Below are positions 7,437 to 15,214 of a stretch of DNA of 53,577 bases, piece by piece (within the stretch, counting starts at the first letter, position 1; every line of letters begins with the position of its first letter). The DNA is from Asticcacaulis biprosthecium C19 (GTDB taxonomy: Bacteria; Pseudomonadota; Alphaproteobacteria; Caulobacterales; Caulobacteraceae): positions 720,453-774,029 of the forward strand of contig NZ_GL883078.1 in NCBI RefSeq assembly GCF_000204015.1. Direction: 5' to 3'. The position numbers and the translations under genes are program-made. The notes beneath the pieces are model-generated. The model ran no database searches. It was not told the origin of the DNA and saw only the letters and a list, made by a program, of their open reading frames with translations.

Positions 7437-8056
7437 TAAGCATCGGCGTCGAGCGCTTCGTGCAGCGCTTTTTCGAGCGCCTCGACGACCTGCTGCGGAT
7501 TGAATTCGGCACGTCCGTCGGACCACAGGATCTCGAAGGCGCCCTTGGGGAAGGAGGGTTTGTCGCGGAACTGGATCTGGCCGGCGAAACCGGCATAGGC
7601 GCCGGCCTCCATGGCGGCGGCTTTCAGCTCTTCGGACGGGTTGTTGGCATGGACCACCAGACGTGCGGTGGTTTCGATCTCCTGACCCAGGGCTTCCAGA
7701 GTGGCGACGACCGGCGCCTGGGGGAAATGGGCCAGGGATTCGGCGGCGATCTTTTGTGCACAGATCAGCGCCAGGTCGACGCAGGCCCGTTTGTAGTGGT
7801 TGACGGAGTCGTTGATCGTACCGAGGCCCTGATGTGCGGCATCGGCCAAGGCCTGAATCGCAGCGGCCTGGGCCATCTGGGCGCGCGCCTGGGCGGAGGT
7901 TTCACCGTCGGCATAGGCCTGGGCGCGGATGGCTTCGACCTCGTCGGGGGTGTAGGCCTTCTTTTCGCGCTGCTGTTCGGCCAGGACCCGGCCGCCGTCG
8001 CCGAAGACGGTGCCGAACTCGAACTTCTTGTGCTGGATAGGGGCGCTAGTGGGCAT
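7403..8056 (-). CDS. fliH: FliH-type flagellar export protein (FlbE)
   Basis: FliH is the peripheral stalk-like regulator of the export ATPase FliI and links it to FliN. In Caulobacter this position is held by flbE. The 217-residue protein starts with a conserved HKKFEFGTVFGDGG segment. A coiled-coil, Ala/Gln-rich region follows at about 35-95, then a C-terminal domain with LICAQKIAAESLAHFPQAP and the FRDKPSFPKGAFEILWSDGRAEFN region, which corresponds to the FliI-binding end. The last residues run into a 20-bp palindrome. It lies between fliG and fliN in one transcription unit, but with a 287-bp gap to fliG filled by a palindromic element. Confidence 0.88.
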   Translation of the reverse strand: MPTSAPIQHKKFEFGTVFGDGGRVLAEQQREKKAYTPDEVEAIRAQAYADGETSAQARAQMAQAAAIQALADAAHQGLGTINDSVNHYKRACVDLALICAQKIAAESLAHFPQAPVVATLEALGQEIETTARLVVHANNPSEELKAAAMEAGAYAGFAGQIQFRDKPSFPKGAFEILWSDGRAEFNPQQVVEALEKALHEALDADAYHQSRARHDGH

Positions 8057-8076
8057 GGTGGGCTCCGGAGGTCATT

Positions 8077-8324
8077 CTTATACCTCCCCGCGCTCTTCGC
8101 GTGGTGAGGGGGACCGCTCGAGTGAGCGCAGCCGTAGGCAAAGCGAATGAGGTGCGGTGGTGGGGCGACTTTCTTTCGGAAGCGCCGTAACTCGCTACTC
8201 CGACAGCAAGTCGCCCCACCACCATTTCGCTCCGCTTCACTGCGTTCGCTCCACTCATGGTCCTTCGCTTGCCGAGATATATCTCGGCGGCGCTCACCCG
8301 CACGCAAGCGCGGGGAGGTATAAG
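8077..8324. repeat. 248-bp palindromic element inside the fli operon
   Basis: The ends are CTTATACCTCCCCGCGC (8077-8093) and its complement GCGCGGGGAGGTATAAG (8308-8324), a perfect 17-bp inverted terminal pair. An inner pair, GGTGGTGGGGCGACTT (8156-8171) and AAGTCGCCCCACCACC (8208-8223), is a perfect 16-bp stem. The element fills nearly all of the fliG-fliH gap. It has no ORF of its own. Related termini occur at 6-18, 21887-21931 and 27268-27284. Confidence 0.88.
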
Positions 8325-8343
8325 AGAAGAGGCGCCAGCGATC

Positions 8344-9363
8344 TTAATAAATAAGCTCATCATCGCCTCCCTGACCGGCCAGCATGATTTCGCCCTTGGC
8401 CGCCAGATCCTTGGCGACCTGGACCATGGACATCTGCGCCGCGTCGACGTCCTTCAGGCGCACAGGGCCCATCGAGTCCATGTCGTCGCGCATGATCTTG
8501 GCGGCGCGTTCGGACATGTTGGACATGAACATGTCGCGCAACGAATCCGACGAGCCCTTCAGCGCCAGGGCCAGCTGGTCCTTTTCGACCGCCCGCAGCA
8601 GGGTCTGGACGCCGCCCGGATCCAGCTTCGACAGGTCTTCAAAGACGAACATCAGGGCGCGGATGCGTTCGGCCGACTCGCGGTTGCGCTCTTCCAGGGC
8701 GGCGACGAAGCGGCTCTCGGTCTGGCGGTCGAAATTGTTGAAAATTTCGGCCATCAGTTCATGGCTGTCGCGCTTGGAGGTCCGCGCCAGGTTGGACATG
8801 AATTCGACGCGCAAGGTCTGTTCGATCTTGTCGAGAATTTCACGCTGGACCGGTTCCATGCGCAGCATGCGCTGGACGCATTCCAGGGCGAAGTCCTCCG
8901 GCAAGGACGAAAGGACACGGGCGGCGTGGTCGGCTTTGATCTTGGACAGGACGACGGCCACTGTCTGAGGGTATTCGTTCTTCAGGTAGTTAGCCAGAAC
9001 GGCTTCGTTGACGTTGCCCAGCTTGTCCCACATGGTGCGACCGGCCGGACCCCGGATTTCCTCCATCAGGGTTTCGACTTTTTCCGGCGGCAGGAATGAG
9101 CCGAGCAGGCGCTGGGTCTGCTCGAAACTGCCCATGATGGTGCCGGACGACGACAGGCCGGCGACGAATTCGACCAGCAGTTCCTCGACCACGTTGGACG
9201 CCACCGTACCCAGGGAGGACATTGCCTGGGAGATTTCCTTGATCTCCTCCTCGTCCAGCGCCTGCCACAGGGCGACGTGATCTTCGCCCAGGGCAAGAAG
9301 GACCACCGCGGCCTTTTCGACCCCGGTCAGACGTTTGCTGTCATCGATGATCGCTTTTCTCAT
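8344..9363 (-). CDS. fliG: FliG, flagellar motor switch protein
   Basis: FliG sits between the MS ring and C-ring and transmits torque from the stators. The 339-residue protein has the N-terminal FliF-binding domain (about 10-110, with [22 protein letters not shown]), the middle domain (about 115-195, with [13 protein letters not shown] and the EHPQ-equivalent NEYPQT) and the C-terminal torque domain (200-335, with [18 protein letters not shown] and a charged ridge of D and R residues). It starts 3 bp after the fliF stop codon, so the two are translationally coupled. Length is normal. Confidence 0.97.
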   Translation of the reverse strand: MRKAIIDDSKRLTGVEKAAVVLLALGEDHVALWQALDEEEIKEISQAMSSLGTVASNVVEELLVEFVAGLSSSGTIMGSFEQTQRLLGSFLPPEKVETLMEEIRGPAGRTMWDKLGNVNEAVLANYLKNEYPQTVAVVLSKIKADHAARVLSSLPEDFALECVQRMLRMEPVQREILDKIEQTLRVEFMSNLARTSKRDSHELMAEIFNNFDRQTESRFVAALEERNRESAERIRALMFVFEDLSKLDPGGVQTLLRAVEKDQLALALKGSSDSLRDMFMSNMSERAAKIMRDDMDSMGPVRLKDVDAAQMSMVQVAKDLAAKGEIMLAGQGGDDELIY

Positions 9364-9366
9364 GGC

Positions 9367-11037
9367 TTAACTATCATGCAGCCAGGAGCGGAGGATGGAG
9401 ACTGACTCCTCCGGATGGCGGTCGACGAATTCGGAGACCTTCTTGACGGACGAGGCTTTCACCTGGCCCTCGATGCGGGCAATGTCGATGCGCTGTTCCT
9501 GTTCCTGAGTGGGCACAAGGCCGGTGGCGGCGATATTGTCGGCTGCCTGATAACTGATCGAAGGGCCGGTCACGGCCGCACCGGCGAGGGCGGCCTGGCT
9601 GCCGCCATTGGCCGTGCCCAGGAAATTCCCACCCGCCGCACCGCCGCCATTGATGAATTTCAGCAGCGGACGGGCGATCAGGAAGATGACCAGCAAGGCG
9701 ACAATGAACAGAACGGCGACCTCGATGGCGCGCATGATGTCGTTCTTGTCGAAATCGAACAGGGGCGGCTTGGCGTCGGTGCCGGCGGCGAAGTCGCCGC
9801 GGCTGAAGCGGATATTGGAGACACGGACCTGGTCGCCGCGGGTCTGGTCATAGCCGACCGCAGCCTGGACCAGTTCCTGGATGCGCTGCATGTCTTCGGC
9901 CGAGCGCGGGGCGTAGGCGGGCGGGGCCTTGCCGTCGGCCGACGGGGTCTCCACGCCGTCGACGACGACCGCGACCGCCAGCTTCTTGATCTCCCCCGGT
10001 GCCTTGACCTCGGTGGTCTTGGTGGTCGAGATTTCGAAATTGGTGACTTCGGAGTCCTGTTGCGAGCTGTTGCCGCTGGTCGACAGGTTAGGCGCCTGTT
10101 GCGTACCGGGGATGTTGGCCGTGGCAGTCGTCTGGCCGGCCGAGTTCGGGTCGGCCGTGGTTTCGGTGCCGGAATTGGTGCTGGTCGAACGGACAACCTG
10201 GCCGTCGGGGTTATATTCGACCTGCTCACGGGTGGTTGCGGTCTGGTCGATTTCGGCGGTGACCATGACCCGGGCAGCGCCCGGACCGACGACGCCTTCG
10301 ACAATTTCCATCACGCGCTTGCGGACCGAATCCTCGATCTCGGATTTGCGCGCAGATCCTGCCACGCCCATGGCGCTGTCACTGTCGCCGCCGGCGGCCA
10401 GCAGATGGTTGCGGTCGTCGACGATGGTGACGTTGTCGGCCTTCAGGTTGGGTACGGCGGTGGCCACGACATTGCGGATGGCGGCGACCGATTCGCTGCT
10501 CAAGGACCCGCCCGACAGGCCCAGCACGACCGAGGCGGTGGGCTGGCCAGCGGCATCTTCAAACAGTTCGCGTTTGGGCATGACCAGGTGGACGCGCGCC
10601 GAACTGATACCGCGCAGGGTGCGGATAGTGCGGGCCAGTTCGCCTTCCAGGGCGCGCTGGTTGTTGATGTTCTGGACGGCTTCGGTCTGGCCAAGCGCCG
10701 GAGCATCGTCGAAGATTTCGTAGCCGACGCTGGCCTGGGTCGGCAGCCCCTTGGACGCCAGCATCATGCGCGCTTCGGCGACCTGATCGCGATTGACCAT
10801 GATGGTCGATCCGTCGCCCTTGGCTTCGTACTTGATACCGCCCTGACTGAGGGCAGTCGTAATTTCCGACGCTTCCTTTAGGTCAAGATTGGAATAGAGC
10901 AGGGATTGCGGCTGAGCGCTGATGTTCAGCACGATCGCCAGAATCACGGCTGCAATACCGGCCGCTGCGCCCAGGATCGCCGTCAGACGGCCAATACCGA
11001 ACCTTTGCAAGCCGTTGAAAAAGGACTCCACGTGCAA
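9367..11037 (-). CDS. fliF: FliF, flagellar MS-ring protein
   Basis: FliF forms the membrane MS ring, the first structure in flagellar assembly. The 556-residue protein has an N-terminal transmembrane helix (about 17-40), the YscJ/FliF ring-building domains (about 45-230, with YEIFDDAPALGQTEAVQNINNQRALEGELARTI-type signature), a long Ser/Thr/Gly-rich periplasmic loop (about 285-345), a second transmembrane helix (about 435-457) and a short cytoplasmic FliG-binding tail ending VSILRSWLHDS. It is the first gene of the fliF-fliG-fliH-fliN-flbD unit. A perfect CtrA box lies about 240 bp upstream, and three hairpins sit between the box and the start. Confidence 0.97.
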   Translation of the reverse strand: MHVESFFNGLQRFGIGRLTAILGAAAGIAAVILAIVLNISAQPQSLLYSNLDLKEASEITTALSQGGIKYEAKGDGSTIMVNRDQVAEARMMLASKGLPTQASVGYEIFDDAPALGQTEAVQNINNQRALEGELARTIRTLRGISSARVHLVMPKRELFEDAAGQPTASVVLGLSGGSLSSESVAAIRNVVATAVPNLKADNVTIVDDRNHLLAAGGDSDSAMGVAGSARKSEIEDSVRKRVMEIVEGVVGPGAARVMVTAEIDQTATTREQVEYNPDGQVVRSTSTNSGTETTADPNSAGQTTATANIPGTQQAPNLSTSGNSSQQDSEVTNFEISTTKTTEVKAPGEIKKLAVAVVVDGVETPSADGKAPPAYAPRSAEDMQRIQELVQAAVGYDQTRGDQVRVSNIRFSRGDFAAGTDAKPPLFDFDKNDIMRAIEVAVLFIVALLVIFLIARPLLKFINGGGAAGGNFLGTANGGSQAALAGAAVTGPSISYQAADNIAATGLVPTQEQEQRIDIARIEGQVKASSVKKVSEFVDRHPEESVSILRSWLHDS

Positions 11038-11056
11038 CCACCCTGATCACCAAACA

Positions 11057-11084
11057 AGCCGGACGTCGCTGTTCGCGTCCGGCT
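11057..11084 (-). promoter_or_regulatory. Hairpin in the fliF leader
   Basis: AGCCGGACG and CGTCCGGCT form a 9-bp stem with a 10-nt loop, ending 20 nt before the fliF start. It is the third stem in the putative 5' leader. It could be an RNA structure or a protein site. No family can be assigned. Confidence 0.4.
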
Positions 11085-11087
11085 AAC

Positions 11088-11162
11088 CTAGCGTCCTGAT
11101 TCTGAAATTCGCACGCACTTGATATTGGCCACTGGCGAATTTCAGAATCAGAAGGACGCTAG
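11088..11162. repeat. 75-bp palindromic intergenic element P1 with GANTC sites
   Basis: The left arm (11088-11112) begins CTAGCGTCCTGATTCTG. The right arm (11135-11162) is its exact complement apart from a 3-nt insertion. Each arm contains a GANTC site (GATTC, GAATC), the CcrM methylation sequence. Element P2 next to it is the same family in opposite orientation. Long intergenic inverted repeats with a CcrM site in an arm are known from Caulobacter. Confidence 0.85.
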
Positions 11163-11175
11163 CTTCCTAAAGCCT

Positions 11176-11252
11176 CTAGTGTCGTTATTGATTTCGAAGT
11201 TCGTCGCGTGGGCCATATCGAAATCTTGCGAACTTCGAAATCACGACACTAG
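11176..11252. repeat. 77-bp palindromic intergenic element P2, inverted relative to P1
   Basis: The left arm (11176-11203) begins CTAGTGTCGT and the right arm (11229-11252) ends ACGACACTAG. The arms match except for a 4-nt insertion. Arms and loop align with P1 when read on the other strand: the insertion falls at the same place and both loops contain GATATNGGCC-like sequence. The GANTC sites of P1 are lost here (GATTT). It abuts the CtrA-box promoter of fliF. Confidence 0.82.
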
Positions 11253-11274
11253 GCAGTAATTTCCCAGTGCTGAG

Positions 11275-11289
11275 TTAACAGCGGCTTAA
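11275..11289 (-). promoter_or_regulatory. CtrA box of the fliF operon
   Basis: On the minus strand the sequence reads TTAAGCCGCTGTTAAC, a perfect match to the CtrA consensus TTAA-N7-TTAAC. In Caulobacter, CtrA activates fliF. The position implies a transcript start near 11250 and a leader of about 210 nt containing P2, P1 and the 11057 hairpin (inference). A further TTAA lies at 11299-11302. Confidence 0.75.
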
Positions 11290-11475
11290 GAGGCTGCGTT
11301 AAGGTTCAGGAAATTTCCGATATTTTTGCGCGAGTTGCGTTTACATTCTAAGCGAACAGCGGTTTCCGGGACGCTAAGGTTTAAGGTAAAGCCCGCCTAT
11401 ACCAAGCCTCATCAAGGTTGACGCCTGGGATTGGCATTTTTCAGCTCGAACGCCGCTGCGCGGGCGGCCCCGGCC

Positions 11476-12531
11476 TTAGTTTGCGTCCGGCGGCGGTGCG
11501 GTCGATTCGCGCACGATAAGACTATAGTCCAGCCGCCTGGCCGTCTTGGTCCTGTCGGCCAGGTCGCCGCCCAGCCCCGCCACAAGAAGATCCACCGCCG
11601 CTTCGCCGATGTCCTCGATCGGTTGACGGATGGTGGTCAAGGGCGGCCAGACACTTTCCGATCCAGGGCTGTCGTCAAAACCGACCAGCGACAGATCTGA
11701 TGGAATGGTCAGACGATGCTTGGCGGCAGCGGCCATGACGCCCATCGCCAGAAAGTCCGTACCGGCGAAGATCGCGGTGGGACGGTCCTTTCGGGTGACC
11801 AGATCCTCTCCCGCCCGGAAGGCCGAGGCGCTGGTTGTGACCGGCAGTTCGATACGGGCATAGGGTGGCGCCAGGCCCTTGTCGCGGAAAAAGCGGGCGT
11901 AACCGGCGTAGCGGTCTGCGCTGGCGCCCGTGTCGCGGAACCCGAGATAGGCGATGTGGCGATGGCCCAGATCCCACAGATGCTGCATGATGTCGTAGGA
12001 CGCGTCCTGGTCGTTCATAAAGGCAAAAGGCGCGCGTTCGAGCTCCAGGGTGGGCGAAATGCGGACGTAGCCCAGGTCCATCTTGTCGAGGATGGTCATG
12101 ATTTCCGGCATATCGCTGACCGGGGGCGCCAGGATCAGGGCATCGAAATGTGACGCGCGCAGCCGGCGGACGAAGGCTTCTTCGCCGTCGGAAACAAAGT
12201 CCTCAATGGTTTCCAGCACCATGTGATAGCCGTGCCGACGGCATCCCCGCATCACGCCCGCATGCAGTCCGTTGAAATAGTAGTGACTGTAGATGCTGCG
12301 CGTCAGAAAACCGAGGCTGTAGCTTCTGGTGCCCGGCAAGGCACGGGCCGCGGCGTTGGGTTTGAAATCGTGGACCTGTATAATCCTGGCAACCCGGGCC
12401 CGGGTTTCCGGTCCGACGCCGGTCTGATGGTTCAGCACGCGCGACACCGTCTTGATGGAGACGCCCGCCTCGCGTGCAACATCGACTATGGTGAGTTTTC
12501 GCACGGCATTCCCATCGATCCAGAGCGTCAT
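11476..12531 (-). CDS. LacI-family transcriptional regulator
   Basis: A 351-residue LacI/GalR repressor. The N-terminal HTH (about 12-60) includes LTIVDVAREAGVSIKTVSRVLN. The hinge-helix region NAAARALPGTRSYSLGFL follows, then the periplasmic-binding-protein-like sugar domain (about 70-340) with the typical FAGTDFLAMGVMAAA and LSLVGFDDSPGSESVWPPLTTIRQP. The ATG at 12531 has GGGGA 6 nt upstream and is preferred over the internal GTG. It lies 101 bp downstream of the esterase gene on the same strand. Two copies of GACAACGTTGTC, with the central CG that LacI members favour, occur in the esterase/GH3 gap and are probably its operators. The ligand is unknown, most likely a sugar released by the GH3 enzyme. 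Confidence 0.92.
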   Translation of the reverse strand: MTLWIDGNAVRKLTIVDVAREAGVSIKTVSRVLNHQTGVGPETRARVARIIQVHDFKPNAAARALPGTRSYSLGFLTRSIYSHYYFNGLHAGVMRGCRRHGYHMVLETIEDFVSDGEEAFVRRLRASHFDALILAPPVSDMPEIMTILDKMDLGYVRISPTLELERAPFAFMNDQDASYDIMQHLWDLGHRHIAYLGFRDTGASADRYAGYARFFRDKGLAPPYARIELPVTTSASAFRAGEDLVTRKDRPTAIFAGTDFLAMGVMAAAAKHRLTIPSDLSLVGFDDSPGSESVWPPLTTIRQPIEDIGEAAVDLLVAGLGGDLADRTKTARRLDYSLIVRESTAPPPDAN

Positions 12532-12632
12532 ATTATTCCCCGGACAGGGCGCATGTAAATGTCCATGACGCGCCTTTAAGCAAGGCCTGCGTCTGCCAGG
12601 CGCCGTCCCGGCAGACGCGAAAGGCCTGAGCC

Positions 12633-14489
12633 CTATTTCCGAGGCGGCAATTTGGCCAGGTCGGCATCGATACGGGCCAGAAGCTCCTTTGTGAGCGTCG
12701 GTACATCGGCCTGCAAAGCCAGCAGGGTCATGGATCGTCCCATCCCGATGTTGGGGCTGTTGACAATGTCTGAGATATGGGTGTCGAGCACGGCCTTGGC
12801 CGCCGGATCATCCAGCATGTCGCCCAGAGGGGTCAGGTTTGACGCGTAGTGACCGTCGGCCGTGCGTGTCGGTGCTGGCGGCGGCGGCGGCAGGTCGGCC
12901 GCTGCGGCGATGACGTCCATGCGGGCTTTCCACGGATCGCGTTGCGCCACCGGCACGCCTTGCGATGTAAACAGCATGAGAATGTCGGCCTCAGGGTCAT
13001 ACTGCGGCCACGCCGCAAGGCCGGGGCCATCAGGCTTGCCCGTCTTGGCAAAGTTGGCCCAATAGCTGTTGGTCTGATCGGCGATTTTGGCGTCCCGGGC
13101 GGTCAGCTTGTCACCGTACTTCTCTTTCACCGTGTCCATGACATACGGGATTTCCGTGGCGTGGGGCGCACCGGTCTTCCACTCGGACACCATGGAATCG
13201 GCGACGTAGCCGAAGCGGAAATGATAGGCTGGCACACCCTGCCTGGCGAGCGTCGCCGCGACGAAGCGCGAGGGCTCGATCATCATCTTGTCCATGGCGA
13301 TTTCAGCATTGATCTGGGGCAACGGTTTCGTGCCGTCGGGATCGTAGGCCGCTTTCGCCTGGTCGGCCAGGGTGCCGAACGCCGCGAAGGCCGCCTCCTT
13401 GGTGGGTGCGAAGCCAAAACCTATGTCGGCGGTGACGCCGCCGATCATCAGCGGCACCTTGGCCTGGCGCCCCGACTCGTACACCGTCTGCGGCGGTTCC
13501 GCGACGATGCGACCGTCGATCATAGGACCTCCGTAGGTTTCCGCGGCCTGGCCCATGGTCATCATGCCGAGACCATCATTGAGCTCCTCCGCGGTCAGGG
13601 CGCGCAGGCTGGCGAGGGCAGCGGCGTCGGTTCCCTGGATGCCCTTGCGGCGGGCGAAATTGACACCCAGTGTTTCCGAGGACGGCAGGTTCGGCTTATC
13701 GGTCCGCAGTTCGCGGTTGCCCATCAGGTTGCCGCGACCGCCGCCGGACTGGACAATAGCCTTCGCGAACAGGCCCCTGGATTCCGCCGAGGTCATCAGG
13801 GTGTGCACCGATCCGCCACCGGCCGATTCGCCAAAAATCGTCACGTTCGACGGGTCACCCCCGAAGCTGGCGATATTGGCCTGCACCCACTTCAAGGCAG
13901 CCACCTGATCCATATAGCCATAGTTGCCCAGAAGGCCGCCATCCTTGTTTTCCGCGCTGAGGGCCGGAAAGCCGAAGAAGCCGAAACGGCCAAGACGATA
14001 ATTGAAGCTCACCATGATCACGCCTTTGCGCGCAAATGCCGAGCCGTCATAAACCGGGGGTGACGAGCCGCCGTTGACGAAGCCGCCGCCATAGATCCAG
14101 AAGATGACCGGCAACTTGGCGGAGCTGGATATGCCCGCCGGACGCCAGACGTTGATCACCAGACAGTCTTCCGCCGGCGTCGTTCCCAGTGGCGCCGCGT
14201 CGCCGCCGAACGGGGTCTGCATGCAGTCCTGGCCAAAGGTGTCGGCGACACGAACGCCCGACCAACTGGGGGCCGGTTGAGGGGCACGCCAGCGGAGTTC
14301 GCCGACCGGCGGTGCTGCGTAGGGGATGCCCTTGAACGACTCGACACCAGCGGCGGTTACGCCCTCGACCTTTCCAGTCGCGAGGTCGACCGGCGTGGCC
14401 GCCATGACGGACGAGGCGAACAAGCCGACGGCGGCGGCACCCATGGCAGTGCGCAGACGGTTGGTGAGTTTGATGGATCTGAAACGCAT
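12633..14489 (-). CDS. Secreted type-B carboxylesterase (para-nitrobenzyl esterase family)
   Basis: A 618-residue alpha/beta hydrolase of the carboxylesterase type B family. Such enzymes cleave carboxylic esters; acetylated or feruloylated plant glycans are plausible substrates given the neighbours. The start at 14489 follows a GAGG site. Residues 1-30 are a signal peptide (LRTAMGAAAVGLFASSVMA), so it is exported. The oxyanion-hole segment WIYGGGF and the nucleophile elbow GESAGGG (Ser222) are present. A Glu and a His should complete the triad; PHATEIPYVM near the C-terminal third holds the likely His. It is divergent from the GH3 gene and upstream of the LacI gene, probably in one operon with the latter. 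Confidence 0.9.
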   Translation of the reverse strand: MRFRSIKLTNRLRTAMGAAAVGLFASSVMAATPVDLATGKVEGVTAAGVESFKGIPYAAPPVGELRWRAPQPAPSWSGVRVADTFGQDCMQTPFGGDAAPLGTTPAEDCLVINVWRPAGISSSAKLPVIFWIYGGGFVNGGSSPPVYDGSAFARKGVIMVSFNYRLGRFGFFGFPALSAENKDGGLLGNYGYMDQVAALKWVQANIASFGGDPSNVTIFGESAGGGSVHTLMTSAESRGLFAKAIVQSGGGRGNLMGNRELRTDKPNLPSSETLGVNFARRKGIQGTDAAALASLRALTAEELNDGLGMMTMGQAAETYGGPMIDGRIVAEPPQTVYESGRQAKVPLMIGGVTADIGFGFAPTKEAAFAAFGTLADQAKAAYDPDGTKPLPQINAEIAMDKMMIEPSRFVAATLARQGVPAYHFRFGYVADSMVSEWKTGAPHATEIPYVMDTVKEKYGDKLTARDAKIADQTNSYWANFAKTGKPDGPGLAAWPQYDPEADILMLFTSQGVPVAQRDPWKARMDVIAAAADLPPPPPAPTRTADGHYASNLTPLGDMLDDPAAKAVLDTHISDIVNSPNIGMGRSMTLLALQADVPTLTKELLARIDADLAKLPPRK

Positions 14490-14710
14490 TTTTTCCTCTT
14501 CCTGTCCAAAGGCGGACGCCTGCAATCGATCAAAACTTGATACGTGTGATCACCAGCCATGGCGATCCGGCGCACGTCGCTTCGCGTTAACTCCGTGGCG
14601 GCACTGCGGCCGTTCGGATCTTTCCTGTTACACGCCCCTTGATATGGGTGCGCTTATGGTTGTCGTGCCTGAACTCAACCGTCATTCACGACCTCAGGCT
14701 GCTGGATTGA

Positions 14711-14722
14711 GACAACGTTGTC
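14711..14722. promoter_or_regulatory. Operator copy 1, LacI-type palindrome
   Basis: GACAACGTTGTC is a perfect 12-bp palindrome with a central CG, typical of LacI-family operators. It lies 222 bp upstream of the esterase start. An identical copy occurs at 15056-15067. Confidence 0.65.
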
Positions 14723-15055
14723 AAGCGCTACAGCACTACACATGCGTAGACGACCGATCTGACAGCGCCTGACGCGGAGAGGATCTTCCGGGACATTTGC
14801 GGGAAGTTCGCCAATATATTCAATATGAAACATATCGATCAAATACCGGAAAAACTCATTTTTTATCAGTTATTTTGCGCTGCAAAAATCTTCAAGGCGG
14901 TAACTTTGCGATATAGTTCAGACCGTTTTACCCCGCGGCGTTGCCAAATCGTCACCTTCAGCCTCAGGCACAGCTTCAGACCCGCCGCGGCGCTCCACGT
15001 TCCTCGGCGCCTGCGATACCCAGGTTGACTTTCCACGAAAACGTGAGACATTTAC

Positions 15056-15067
15056 GACAACGTTGTC
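15056..15067. promoter_or_regulatory. Operator copy 2, LacI-type palindrome
   Basis: This second exact GACAACGTTGTC lies 148 bp upstream of the preferred GH3 start. The two copies are 345 bp apart, flanking an AT-rich stretch (about 14810-14930) that could hold divergent promoters. Repression through a DNA loop between the two sites is possible. Confidence 0.65.
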
Positions 15068-15214
15068 TCACCTCTGTCCAAATGACCTGGAGCGCGTTTC
15101 TATCCGGCGCACCCGGATCGGCACTCCGGTTTTTTGTTTTTTCACGGACGACACAGATGACGCCCGGCGGGCAAGGCTCGTCCAATAAAGATGACAACTC
15201 TCAGGGACTCGACG

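Noticed and set aside
9415-10881. 488-codon plus-strand frame over fliF
   Set aside because: Antisense shadow of a well-conserved FliF gene; GC-rich DNA keeps the opposite frame open.
14047-14772. Small ORFs in the esterase 5' end and divergent gap
   Set aside because: None has a ribosome binding site or recognisable domain. The gap is better explained as promoters and operators.
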